From Cladocopium goreaui (lineage: Eukaryota > Sar > Dinophyceae > Suessiales > Symbiodiniaceae), in the NCBI GenBank assembly GCA_947184155.2, contig CAMXCT020001714.1:71900-135899 (forward strand): a DNA stretch of 64,000 nt, read 5' to 3'. The position numbers and the translations under genes were made by a program. Positions 34,901 to 47,100 of the stretch are shown here, in pieces. A model generated the notes under the pieces. The model worked only from the letters and a program-made list of their open reading frames with translations, made no database searches and was not told where the DNA came from. Positions within the stretch are counted from its first letter, which is position 1. Each line of letters opens with the position of its first letter.

Positions 34901-36385
34901 CCCTGCTGCCTTCTGTGAGACCCTGGCGAGACCCTGTCTTCTGTGAAGCCCTGCCTTTCTGTGAGACCCTGCCTTCCTTGATGTGTGAGACCCTGCCATC
35001 TGTTCTTATCGAAAAATGTGCAGCATGTCTATAGATTGAATCTTGCTCCTATCGAAGACCAAATATAAAATCCTAAGCTTCAGTTATGGAAGAGTGTCCA
35101 GGGCCGGAAAGTGAGCAAGAGCAGCTCGCGTGTGGGAGCAGTAGAGGAGAGCAACAGTTCGGGAGCGTGTGATTTCACGGGTGAAAACACCTTCAGGTGC
35201 GGAATCCTTTATTTCCCTGTCTATTGTGTGAGACCCTGCATTGCGCCATATGTGATACGCATGCTTGTAGCCAAACTAGGCTTGGCACCCCCCTGCCTTC
35301 TGTGAGCCTGGCTTTGTTCAATGGGCGAGACTGTGTCTTCTGTGAAGCCTTTCTGCGAGACCTTCTGTGAGACTTGGCCTTCCGTGAGACCCTGGCTTCC
35401 GTGAGGCCTTGCCTTCTGTGAGACCCTGGCTTCTGTGAGGCATTGCCTTCTGTGAGGCCCTTCCTTCTCTGAGACCCTGCCTTTGTTCATAATGTTGGGC
35501 CCTCTGTGAGACCTTGCTTTCTTTGAGGCCTTGCCTTCTGTGAGGCCCTGCCTTCTGTGATGCCCTGCCTTCTGTGGGAGTTAGGCCTCAGTTCAACATG
35601 TGACACCTTGTGTTCTGTGAAACCATGCCTTGTGTGAGTCCCTGCTATGAGTGACACACCTTGCTGTCTGTGAGACCATGCCCTCTGTGAGACCTTGCCT
35701 TCTGTGAGACCCTGGCTTCTGTGAGGCCTTGCCTTCTGTGAGACCCTGGCTTCTGTGAGGCTTTGCCTTCTGTGAGACTCTTCCTTCTGTGAGAAACCCT
35801 GACTTTGTTTATTTATGTTTTATTTTATGATGCCCTGCCTTCTGTGAGACCCTGCCTTTGTTTAGTGGGCGAGACCCTGTCTTCTGTGAAGCCCCGCCTT
35901 TATGTGAGACCCTGCCTTCCTTGATGTGTGAGACCCTGCCATCTGTTCTAATTCATTTGAAGATATTTGAAGATGTTTGATGGGCGAGACCCTGCCCTAC
36001 CTTGCCCGCTGTGAGACCCTGCCATTTGAAGCCCATTCATTTGAAGATGTTTTGACCTTCAAGAAACAGGAGACCACTGCTGTCCTGATTCTCCTTTGAG
36101 AATCACATGTAATGGATCTGCCCACAGGCTTTGTACGAACCTGAGCCCTTGACATTGCAAACTCGTGCTGGATACCATCCAAGCGCACTGACTGAGAAGT
36201 TTGAGCCACAGTTCTCGCAAACTGTCAAATTCTCAAATTGTCATGTTTTTATGTCCCTTGTCATGTTGTCATATTTTTTCATTCTCTTCCATGATTTTCC
36301 CTAATTTCCCATGTTTTCTCATATTTTTAAAGGTGGTTTTCTCACCCCATTTGGGTCTCACCCCCCAAACTTTTCAGTAGCAATA

Positions 36386-37759
36386 GGTTCGATAGGAGCG
36401 AGAGAGATTTCCAATTGATATGCCACATGAGTAATTTCCGTAAATTTCCCACAAACTTCACAAACCCATTCTGGTTCATTCTGTCCTGCGAAGAGGTCGA
36501 GACATCATCAGCGCAGCAGAAGCAGGCGATCGAACGGTTTGAAGACATATATACCATGCATTATTTGTTTGGTTCGTGGCTGGCGTGGCGATCAATTGTT
36601 GCACTCTTTTCTTCTTCTCCAGTGTCTCGAAGTGCTTTGTAGATCTATGTCAAATGTGCCAACGGAGTAGCATGAAAATTGCAAAGATCATCCGTTCATC
36701 TGAAATTGAAAAAGCACAAAACAGGTCCCGTCGGAGAGCATCTGGCGAGAACTCGCGGCGCAAGGATGGGGAGCATGAAGTTTCCAATGCATCAGTGCCA
36801 GGGTTGTGCTGAACATATTTTATCCATATTTTATCCTATCCGCCTCATAAAAGCAGTCTCAATAAGAACCGCTTCTGAAAGGACCCTAAAATGAACAGAT
36901 CCACCACCAAACCAAGATTTCTAAGGGGAGATTTTATAGTCGGATTGTGAGCACAGAGTAACTAACCTCCGGACCTCCAGATGGCCCAGAATGGCATGTT
37001 TTCACGCAGGTTCACAGTTGAACAGAGCCTTGGCGTTGTGGCCAGCGGACAAATGTAACAAACCCGAACGACTAGAATCAAATGATCAATAACTAGCAGG
37101 TATTTTGAAAGGTACTGCCTGGGTTGGGAAAGGCCGGTGATGTGCAGTATCACCGAGGCATTTGCTTCACATTCGGGTGTTTCCTTCTTCCCCCCCTCAG
37201 ACATTTTCTGACCAGCAGGAGCCGCTAAGAAGGAATGGGCGCACAACCAACACAACCAACGGAACTTCCATCCAAGGCGTCTTTTTGTTGGATTTTCATG
37301 CAGTGCTTGTATCAGATACCTTCAAATTTCGCCAACGTCACAAGCAATGTTTGGTTTATTCCATTCCACTTTGTTGAGCCAGGTGATCCAGCCCCCTTTA
37401 CCGATGAGATCCGTGGTGTGTGGCAGGAGCCCTTGGGGATGTTTCTATCTGTTGATTGCCATCTATCAGAAATTTGAGGTCCATTCTATAGTCATAATAT
37501 GGGCTTGACTGAAAGCGGGCTATGTACGCCAAATGGCCATTATTAAATATTATTAAGGAGATGATCAAGTATTTGTTTCCCAACATGTTTAGAGAAACCC
37601 AAATATATATATATATATATATTCACATGTAATTATATATATATATAATTATAAAATTATGTATATATATATATATATCAATACTAATATAGATTAGCAT
37701 ATAGTGGATCCCACGGTTGGCCGTAAAGTCGCCGTCGCTTGAAGCTGTTGGGGTTGCAG
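36386..37759 (+). other. Candidate exons upstream of the Ala/Pro-rich gene
   Basis: Pieces with exon character on the plus strand: about 36484-36560 (SCEEVETSSAQQKQAIERFE); 36725-36801 between AAAACAG and CAG|GG (SRRRASGENSRRKDGEHEVS); and an ATG-started piece from 37235 (MGAQPTQPTELPSKASFCWI) after a strong pyrimidine-rich AG at 37200. A (TA)n run sits at 37603-37680. None has a recognised domain, and joining phases were not resolved. Confidence 0.3.
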
Positions 37760-38149
37760 GACCCAGTAACCCCGGCTGGTTCCGGCGGTTCCACGGCAGC
37801 TGCTTCGGCCCCTGCGGCCCCTTCGGCCCCTGCGGCCCCTTCGGCCCCTTCGGCCCCTTCGGCCCCTGCAGCCCCTTCGGGGCCACAGCAACCGTCATAC
37901 CCACCACCTCACAAGCCCAAGGCTAAGGCAGGGATCCAATTGGCCAGGGGAAGACGAATGGGTCAGTTTTGAATGATCTAATTAATCTCCTTGGATTGAA
38001 TTGCAGCACTGTCCAGGAAAGTCGTACTCGACCTGAGAAAGCTTGAAGGGGTGATTCGTGCACTGTACAGACTTCATGTATCGTGTCTTCGCTGTATTCA
38101 AATCAGAATAGTTTGCTCCTGCAAGAGTCAGGATTCTGGAGGTTGCTGA
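37760..38149 (+). CDS. Ala/Pro-rich protein, last two exons
   Basis: Exon 37760-37961 follows GGGGTTGCAG and reads DPVTPAGSGG, then a run of APSAP/AAPSAP units, then QQPSYPPPHKPKAKAG and RGRRMG. It ends in phase 1 before GTCAGT. A 45-bp GT-AG intron (37962-38006, ending GAATTGCAG) leads to 38007-38149. That exon completes the codon and reads LSRKVVLDLRKLEGVIRALY and on to a TGA at 38147-38149. The phase match supports the join. The low-complexity part arises from CCCCTTCGG repeats. The stop lies only 10 nt before the start codon of the next gene. No family recognised; 5' exons uncertain. Confidence 0.45.
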
Positions 38150-38159
38150 GTTGTCAGCC

Positions 38160-41100
38160 ATGCGCATCTTGTGCCTTTTCTTTTCCGCTGTCTTCGCCCT
38201 ACCGGGAGATGACGAAATCAGAGAGGCGCTCCAAGGCTTCAAGCCTGGCGATGATCAGGACTTTCCATGCATAGCGAAGGAGTGCCGGAAACCAACACGC
38301 AAGTTTGAGAGGATCTCCATTACTCAGCCTGGTTATCAATGGATGGATGCTGGTGGTTACTGTGGGGCTTGGTCCATTCAGCGGGCTGTTATGGCCAAAG
38401 GGGCGTGGATTTCTCAGCAGCAAGTTCGCAATCACACAGTCCCTGGTGGTGGTCATGACGAAGAGATTTTGGCGACTAACATTGATGTGGCCTTGAAAAA
38501 TCTGAAGATAGCGGCTGAGGGGTTTGATTACAAGAATCTCCCAGTGCCGCAGGTTGATACCTATCGAAGGTGGATCAAAAAACAACTTGTGAATGGCCAC
38601 ACTCTTGTCTGCGCCTCAGTATTTTCCACTTGTGGCCCTCCTTGTCTTTTTTGAGTGAACTATCCGTGAGAAAATTGCTGTTCGGAATCAACCTTGCCAA
38701 TGAGGTGTGGATGATCATGCTCAATGGTGGACATTATCCAGTTTACCCTCACCTACCATATGGTCTTTATTCCCATGTAGAGCCTGTCGTCGGCATTCTT
38801 TCCGACCATCCTCTCGCAGATGAGAATTTCTATGATGATGATGTGATTCTGCACTACACCGATGTGTCTCGGTTGCTAGTCGAAGACTTGAAGACTGGAA
38901 CATTTAGAAGCATAGCAAAAGGTTGGTAGGCTGCTTCAGTTCTGAGAGCTAGATTGGACAGTTGCACATTGCACCGCAATATATATATATGGAGGTTTCC
39001 TAAAATGGGGGGTACCCCCGAAATCATCCATTTTATTCGGATATTCCATTATAAACAATCCATTTTGGGGTACCACCATTTATGGACACCTCCATATATA
39101 TGATATATGTGTTCATCGCTGTATGGTCAGCAGTGCTTCATCCCTTGTTGAGACAACGAGGCAAGCACCCATACGTACTACCGGACCATGGCCAGTTTGC
39201 CGGGTGACTACACAAGTGAGGCGAGCTGTCCGGGACATGACTATCCCGGTGCCTTGATGGCAGGGGATGGAACATGATGGAACCAAAAAGATTGGTCCCC
39301 TTGGTTTGATGAAGAATCAGAAAAACCTTCAATTGGACAGGAATCCATTTCTGGTTCTGACAATAGATTCCATCCCATATCAATCCATGTATCTTACCTC
39401 AGGCATTTTTGTCAAGTGAAAAGACCGGTGTGATTTGAGGGTTATGAGCCCAAACTACGGGCCCTGTGCTGTAGCGCAATGGAGTCTGTAAGGGCTAGGT
39501 CTATGCCCCCGGATGGTTTGGCGAATTCCCTGGTGAATCCTTTTCATTCAGAGAAGACCCAAACAGAGTACCTTCTTCAAGCAACTCGCCCTATGAATTT
39601 GCCTGATGACACTGGGATGCCGATTCGAGATACTACTGGTTTAGCCCCACCAAGAAGTTTGATGTCAGAAGCTCCCACAGGGAAGGGTCGAGGTTGCCAG
39701 ACGGCTGGTGCAATGCCCGCGGCAACGGAACCTACTGTGGCTGGAACTGGAAACATGCAGACTGAGGGGAGGCTGCCTGGAGTTGAGAAACTGGGTGACC
39801 CCGAAGTGTCCTTGCAAGGGGATGATCTCCAGAGGGCATTGGAAGTTGAGATGTTGGATTACCTACGGGGAGAAAATTCGAAGCTTGCCGATGAGGTAGC
39901 GTTTCTCAAAGGGCAACTGAAGTTGAAGTCTGTTGGAAATACAGCTTCTGGGGTAGCTTCTTCGCCATGGTCCGCCATTGATGGTTCGGGATCTTTGGGG
40001 AGTTTTGGAACTGCAAAGGTTTCTCCAATGAATCGACCTGGGCGCAATGGTAGTAGGACACCCCGAAACAAGAATCGAAATGATGCGGTTAGCCCCGAGA
40101 ATGAAAAGATCAATGGATTTACACCTGGTGGTACGAAGGTTCCAGAAGGTCCACCGCCACCTGACCCAGTGATGCCTCCTGTGCCGCCAATTCCAATGGT
40201 TGCCGAGGGACATGGAGGTGATGCTCAGGTTTGTTCCAGCTTTGTCAGTGGGTTGTATGACACATGTGAGTCAAAACCACGGGGCAAACTGGGGGATTCA
40301 CAGTGGAAACCTAGAGGTGACCCTGATGATGAAGGGGTTTTATCGGCCAGGGAGGCCAAACAAGTCTGGTTGGAGAGAGAAGTTCGATCCCTGAAGTTTG
40401 CTTTGGATAGGGTTGCAGTTCCAGCCCAATTGCAACAGTCGGGGTACTGGACTTCTGGTTTTGATGGACCCTCAACCAAACCACGGGGTCTGCCTGCAGC
40501 CGATTGCACTGCGCATGATCAGCTTCATGATCGGGCTTTGCACTTGCGTGAGCATGGAGGACATCTCGATCAAGCTCGGGCCTTGCATGCGTCTGAGCAC
40601 GGAGGACACCTTGGTCGAGCTCGGGCCTTGCATGGTGAACACCTTGACCAAGTTCGGGCTTCGGGCATGCACGGCGCTCATCTTGGAGAAGTTCGGGCCT
40701 CTAGCATGCACGGTGCTCATCTTGGAGAAGTTCGGGCCTCTAGCATGCACGGCGCTCATCTTGGAGACGGTCGGGCTTTTGGCTCGCATGGTGATCATCG
40801 TGGGGACGGTCGGGCTTTTGGCATGTCTGGTGACCATCTTGGAAATGATCGGGCTTTCGATGTGCATGGTGCTCTTCCTGAACGCGATCGGGCTTCTGGC
40901 ATGGATGTTGGAGTCAATGGACTACATCATAAAGATCCTCAAGGCTTCTGTCCCCATCCGCGGCATGGTGTGGGGGGAGGTGGAGTCGGAGATGGAATGA
41001 GGCCAATTCAACAATGGCCAGAAAATGCGGGCACCACCATGAACACCAAGGGTGAGTTGCCGGAGTTGCCAGCCAATTCAAGCCCATTGCAATTTGGCGA

Positions 41101-44100
41101 TTGGCTTCACTTGATTGCTCCATCCATGAAGGACATCTCCAGTGTGGCGGGGTGGTGGTGGGAGAACACGTTGAGGGAGGCGCAGTGCTACTACGCTCAG
41201 TGGAAGGAGAGTTCACCCCTTCAACGGATTCGCATCCAACCCACTTTGCCAGATGCCATCAAGGAGCATCAATTTCAAAGAACAGAGCAGCGTGGCATTC
41301 AGATGTTGTTGAAGGCCATACCGGAGACGGAGCAGCAGGCACTTGTCACAGAGCGTGCTTTGTCGACGACGGCAATCATCTACAGGTTGCTGATCCGATT
41401 TCAGCCGGGTGGAGCTGGAGAAAAGCAGATCCTGCTGCAGCAGCTGACGACGATGCCCAAGGCAGCTGATGTGCAGGAACTGGCATCCAATCTGCGCAAT
41501 TGGCGTCGCCATTTTGGGCGTGCACAAGAGGTCGAGGCGGTGTTGCCGGATGGGATCTTGCTCTTGAAGGCCCTTGACCAGCCGTTGCAACAGTTGGGAA
41601 CTTTAGATCCTCAAGCTGCCTTTCGACTGAGTCAGAGCAGGATGCAACTTCAATTGGATCAACAGCCTTCTCACAACAACCTCTGGGCATTTAGCCAATG
41701 TTTGCTGGCCGAAGCAGAGACGCTTGCGTTGCTTCAGACCTCCACGGCAACTCCAACATCTACGCCGATCAAGATCAAGCAGTTGGAAGCTCCTGGAAAA
41801 ACTTCGCCAGGTGACACCAAGTCCAAGCTCAGTCCGATGTCTGACAAACCCTGTCGCTTTTTCCAATCTGACGCAGGGTGCAAAGCTGGAAAGGCCTGTA
41901 AGTGGCAGCATAGCTGGGCAAGCGATGCAGACAAGGCTTCAAGGTGTTTTGTATGCGGCAGCAAAGAACACAGGAAGGTCGACTGCCCCGTGAAGGCCAA
42001 CGGCAAGAAACCGGGTGAGCCTTTCGGCTCAGGGGGAGGAAATGGACAGGGACAAGGACGTGGAAGTGGGCCAACTTCTTCCTCTACAACGACTTCTGGG
42101 TCCAATGTGGGAGGAAAAGCAGGTGCAGCTGCCGCAAAAGTGATCAATGCTGCGGGTGGAAAAGCTGCAAATGAGAAAAAGGAGGAAGCCCAAGGGATAC
42201 AAAAAGAAGGAGGTGGATCAACTGGATCAACTGATGGAACTTCCTCAGCTATGACTGCGAATGATGGAAAGCCTAGTGGGGGGAGTGAGGTTGAATCCCA
42301 TGCGACCAAGAACGACAAGACGGCTGAACTCCTTCATGAAGCAACTCAGTTGTTGAAAACGTTGAGAGTCCCTGCAGCGAATCCTCACCTCAAAGTCATG
42401 CAAATCGGAGGTCTTGATCAAGCTGGTGATGGAATGGTACTGTTGGATTCAGGAGCTACTCATGGCCTACGCTCGAGATCAAGCTGAATGGGATGCGGCT
42501 GAACCAACACAAGTGCAGCTGGCCAATGGAAGCACGAGTGCATTCAGGCTGAAAAGGGGCACAAAAATCCTCTTGGGACATCCTACTGAAATGTCTTCTT
42601 GGATTGTTCCTATGGGCGCCCTCAATGATCTCGACTTCAAACTTGAATGGAGTGATGGACGTTGTCGACTTTATGATGATGAAGGTCGTGACATTCCTGT
42701 CACCGTGGTCAATGGATGTCCGATGATCACTATGGATGATGGTCGAAAGCTCTTGGAGTGGGCCGAGCTCTACTATGTCCACCAACGGCGAAAACTTGCA
42801 GTCGTCAAGACCCTCATGACGGATCCCTCGATGGTGGATGCAAGTCGCCTGGACACGGAAGTAGCGATGACCCTCAAGATGAGAGAGATCTTCCCGAACT
42901 TGCCAGAGGAGATCATAATGAAGCTCATACCGAGGCTTGAACAGCTGAAGGCCGAGAACTTTGGGACGAAAATCCCTTGGAACAGGCACAAGAGAAGGAG
43001 ACTGCAAAGAGCCAAACACATAGTGTTGCACATCTTCTCAGGACCAAATCAGAGCTACTGGGAAAAGCAGTGCTCCACCAACAATGTTGAGGTCTTGTGC
43101 GTGGACACCAATAGCTCTGTGCCGGCCAGCCTCTTGAACAAGGATGTCTTTGCCTACTTGCTGGCGTTGTGTGCATCGGGCCGTGTCAGGTCCATCATCG
43201 GTGGCCCTCCTTGCCGAACGATCAGTGCCCTTAGATACCAAGGAGATGATGGCCCGGGTGTTTTACGAACTGATGAACACCCCTATGGACTGCCAACCTT
43301 GGCACCGCGAGAGCACGAAATGGTCTTGGATGATGTGACGCTGATGTTCAGGTTTCTTGCACTCTACATCCTGGCGGAGGACATCAGAGATGGTGCTGCA
43401 GATCCTACCCAACTGGCTTTGGAACAACCTGAGGATCCTGCAAGGTATCGAGATGCCGAAGATGTCAAGGCAAAGGGCTACTTCTCCTTCTTTCGAACTC
43501 AAGAATGGAAAGATTTTGAAGCCCGGTACCACATCCGGCAGATTCACATGGACCAACATCCTATGGGTCACAAGAAACGCAAGCCTACCACGATTGCAAC
43601 CAACATTGCAGAGCTCTTCCAACTGGATGAACTTCGTGGAGGACCCAGTGATGAAGCTCGGACCAATGAGATCTTTCGAGCTACACCTGTCCAACAGCGG
43701 ATACAAGAATCCAAAACCTGGTCAGCTTGGGCGGAGGGATTGAAGGCTGCGATTGCAACAGCTTTGACCAGGCATCTCCAACGACTTGAAGGCGAAGGAC
43801 AAGCAGACCAACAACCTTCACTGCGTCCGTTGAACCAGATCGCCTTGGAGTCCTGGAAGCAGCACTTCTTGAATGATCATCTTCCAGCCAGAAGAGATTG
43901 CCTGCACTGCGTTCGTGCCCAAGGACGCAGCAAAGCACATAGGCGCATCACCCATCCTGAGGCCTACACATTGTCCGTGGACTTGTCGGGCAAAATGACA
44001 ACAGGCTTGGACCAGGAGAAGGGGAAGTGTCGCTACTTGATGGTGGCCTGCTATACTTTCCCTGTGATGAAAGATGGAAGACCTCTTCTTGATCCTCCAG

Positions 44101-47100
44101 GTGAATCAGATCAAGACCACGACCATCCTTTGCCGTCGATGGACTTACACGGAAGGGTTGGTCATGCTGAAGTTCCTCTGCCGTCGATGGACTTATACGG
44201 AGGGGGGCAATCAGCAGAACCAAGTGGTCTAGCTGGTCATTCTCTGCCGTCGATGGACTTATGCGGAGGGGATGGCGCAGCGTTGAATGCTGAAGTTCCA
44301 CATGAAGACGATGATGTTCTGATAGATGAGGGGGGAGACATGCCACCAGATCCAGAATCTGCAGAAGATCTACCAGAGCCGGCTGACCCTCTTCATGAAG
44401 AACCTCCACCACAACCTGGACCAGATGGCCCTCCAGAAGAATCTCTTCGAGGTGCTGACAAAGTGTGGCATCGTTTGGTCCAGGATGCAACCAATGTGAA
44501 TGTCAAGAACTTGACCTTCGTGGAATTGCTGGAGTCAAGAGCGGTCAATCAGGTACTTCCAGCACTGGCCAGAATCCATGCTAGACTCCAGGCCCTGGGA
44601 CTTCCGCTACTACGACTTCATTGTGACCGGGCCAGAGAACTGATTGCAGCGCCCATCAGAAGATGGACTTTGGATCGGGGAATCCTCACAACGCTCACAT
44701 CAGGATCTTCCTTCAAAAGCAACGGCCGCGTGGAGGCGGAGGTGGGCAACACAAAGCGGGCCGTCAAGACCCTGATCTCTGCCAACTTGTGCCCACTACA
44801 ACGGTGGCCACTTTGTGCTCGTCATGTTGGGGAACGACGACTCCGAAGTCAGCTCCAACGGTTGGGTTTTCCAACAGGGCCAATGCTGCGTTTTGGGAGC
44901 AAAGCATTTGCATTGCGCAAATCATGGCAGGAGAGGTACACCAATTGGCGTGATGCCAGGGAGGAGGTGATTGTCATGGGGCCTGATAAGTTTTCTTCTC
45001 TGACGACGACCAGCTACTATGTGCAATCCACCAAAACTGGCAACTTCTTCTACACCGATGATGTGGTGCAACCTCCATCTGATGCTCCTGTCGAGATTCC
45101 CGATGAGCAGACGGCCATCTACCTGGAGGAGCGTGGTGATCGAGCAGCTCAGCCACCATGGACTGGAATCCCAACTCGACGGTTGAGGAGCAAAACTGCA
45201 GTTCCAGCAATCCGGTCGATGATGAACATCGAGGGGGAGGCATGGGGCTTAGGCCTAAATGAAAGTTCAAATGGTGGGTTCCCATCAAATGCGGTTGTAA
45301 ATGGTTTTGAAGTTCCTGAATATCTTCAAAGTCATCTTGAAATGGATGGTGTTGAAAGTGAGGGATCTAGTTGGACCCTGGGCACGGATTCACTTCAAAC
45401 ATCGTCAGAAGCAAGCTCAAGGGCAGACACCCCGACGATGCAGTCTGATGAAGAAGAGCTCGGAGGAGGGGAGGAGGAGGAGGCGCCTAACAACCGGGAC
45501 GGTGGCTCATGCCCGGTGGCCTCAGTTACAATGTCTGCGGCTGCGGCGATGCGAGCGATCCATGCCAATGTGGTTGACTACATCAGGGACGAGATGGGCC
45601 GATTAGACGCGACCACAGAGGATCAAGCCATGTGGATTGGAGCGATCACGGAGGCCATCTCGATGAGATCCCTGTTGGAAAATCAACTTCAACAGATCCA
45701 GCACAAGGCTATCCAAGAGGACTATGAGAAGTTGGATCAGGAGTTCTTGATCACACGAACCATTGGCAATGCTGAAGTTTGGGCCAACTTGGATGACTGG
45801 AAGCCATCGATCTGCGCTGAGTATGAGCAGCTCATCAACAAGAAAAAGGCTGTCAAGCAGATCACTAAGGGCCAACTTCAAGAACTTGCTGGACAGAGCG
45901 GCTTGCCCATAGAGGTACTTCCTGGGAAGATGGTGCGCACGAGGAAGTCGGGGACAGGGGCGTTCAAAAGTCGAGCGGTGGTTTGCGGGAACTATGCAGC
46001 ACCTGACCAAAATGAGCACTACGCAGGCGGTGTTGACAGTCAGCAAGTGCGTACTCAACTGCGAGTTGGGGCCAACAAACAGTGGGTGGTGGGAGGTACA
46101 GATATATCTACAGCCTTCTTGAACGCTCCCCGAAGAAACAACCAAAAATTGACCGCTATGGAGATCCCAGTTGTGTACAGAAAGCTTGGACTGGCCACCA
46201 GCGAGCACATCTGGCTGATCGACAAGGCGCTTTATGGCCTCACGTCGTCTCCCAGAGATTGGTCCTTGCATAGGGATGACGTCTTGCCAACGATCAAGTG
46301 GCAACGACAACGACAAGGCCGAACAGTGGATGGAGTCTTCAGAAAGACACCTGATCAAAACGTTTGGAGGATGGAAGAGGTTGACAACGAATCAGGAACA
46401 ATCCACTGGACAGGGCTGATGTCGGTCTATGTTGATGACCTGCTGTTCACGGCTGAGGAGGGATGTTTGGATGCAGCCACAACAGCTATTGCAGAGGTCT
46501 GGGCCATCTCAGAAGTCGAGAAGACGGGGGAGGGAAGAGTGGTGAAGTACTGTGGTTTTGAGATCGAAAGTGTGATGGATGATCAAGGCCAACCTGATGG
46601 ATTTGTGGTGAGTCAGAAAAAATATGAACAGGAGATGATCCAAAGGTTTGAGATTGACAAGTCAAGGGACTATCCACATGTTCGACTGACTGAGGAAGGT
46701 GAAACTCCTCCTGACATCATCAGACCCGAGGATGTGAAGACTGCCCAATCCATGGCAGGTGCTCTTCTATGGCTTTCGACCAGGACACGACCTGACATAG
46801 CCATGACGGTGGCGGCTGCATGCCGATTAACCACCAAACATCCTTGCAGATCCATCGAAATCTCAAAGGCCATCATGCAGTACGTCCGTGGAGTACCAGG
46901 AGGGCTTCATTACCCAAAGGGGGCCCCAAAAGAAACCTGGGGAAAAAGAAATCAGCTCAAGCTGGAGCGGCATGAAAATCTGCTTGAGGTGTTTTCAGAT
47001 ATTTCCTTTGGAGTTGGAAGTCGCCACAAAAGTCTTCAAGGCCTCGTAGTGTGCTTGGGCGGTGTGCCGATTGCTTGGCTGGCGTCACAACAGCCTTTCG

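Larger units (their letters stand above)
28492..36379. mobile_element. 7.9-kb foldback element with minisatellite arms
   Basis: The outer ends are inverted repeats: ACTGAAAAGTTTGGGGGGTG from 28494, and its complement ending at 36378, with hundreds of base pairs almost identical. The arms (about 28494-31725 and 32826-36378) consist largely of an approximately 17-20 bp repeat GGCAGGGTCTCACAGAA (complement in the right arm). They also hold several copies of a roughly 200-bp module (29515-29720, 30110-30330, 30735-30885, 35110-35300). GCAATA occurs at 28486-28491 and at 36380-36385, consistent with a 6-bp target duplication. The 1.1-kb centre holds a 168-bp triplicate and unique DNA but no transposase. 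The architecture recalls Drosophila Foldback elements; kinship is inference. The arms differ in module number and the right arm carries a nested insertion. Confidence 0.8.

Noticed and set aside
28663..36209. Multiple frames repeated on both strands (e.g. 28663-28875 and 35997-36209)
   Set aside because: Identical because they lie in the two arms of the foldback; Ser/Gln/His/Lys repeat composition, no evidence of genes.
38151..38159. Start of the C39-like gene at 38151
   Set aside because: That codon is TTG; the first ATG in frame is 38160 and gives a standard signal peptide.
40398..41000. 200-codon frame overlapping gag
   Set aside because: Shadow frame of the 13-residue gag repeat region; gag itself has the domains.
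42414..42428. Independent start codon for pol at 42414
   Set aside because: The codon is TTG and lies inside gag upstream of the protease motif; pol is more likely reached by frame change.
44131..44280. LPSMDL repeats as a separate gene or regulatory element
   Set aside because: They are in frame within the integrase insertion of pol and need no separate explanation.
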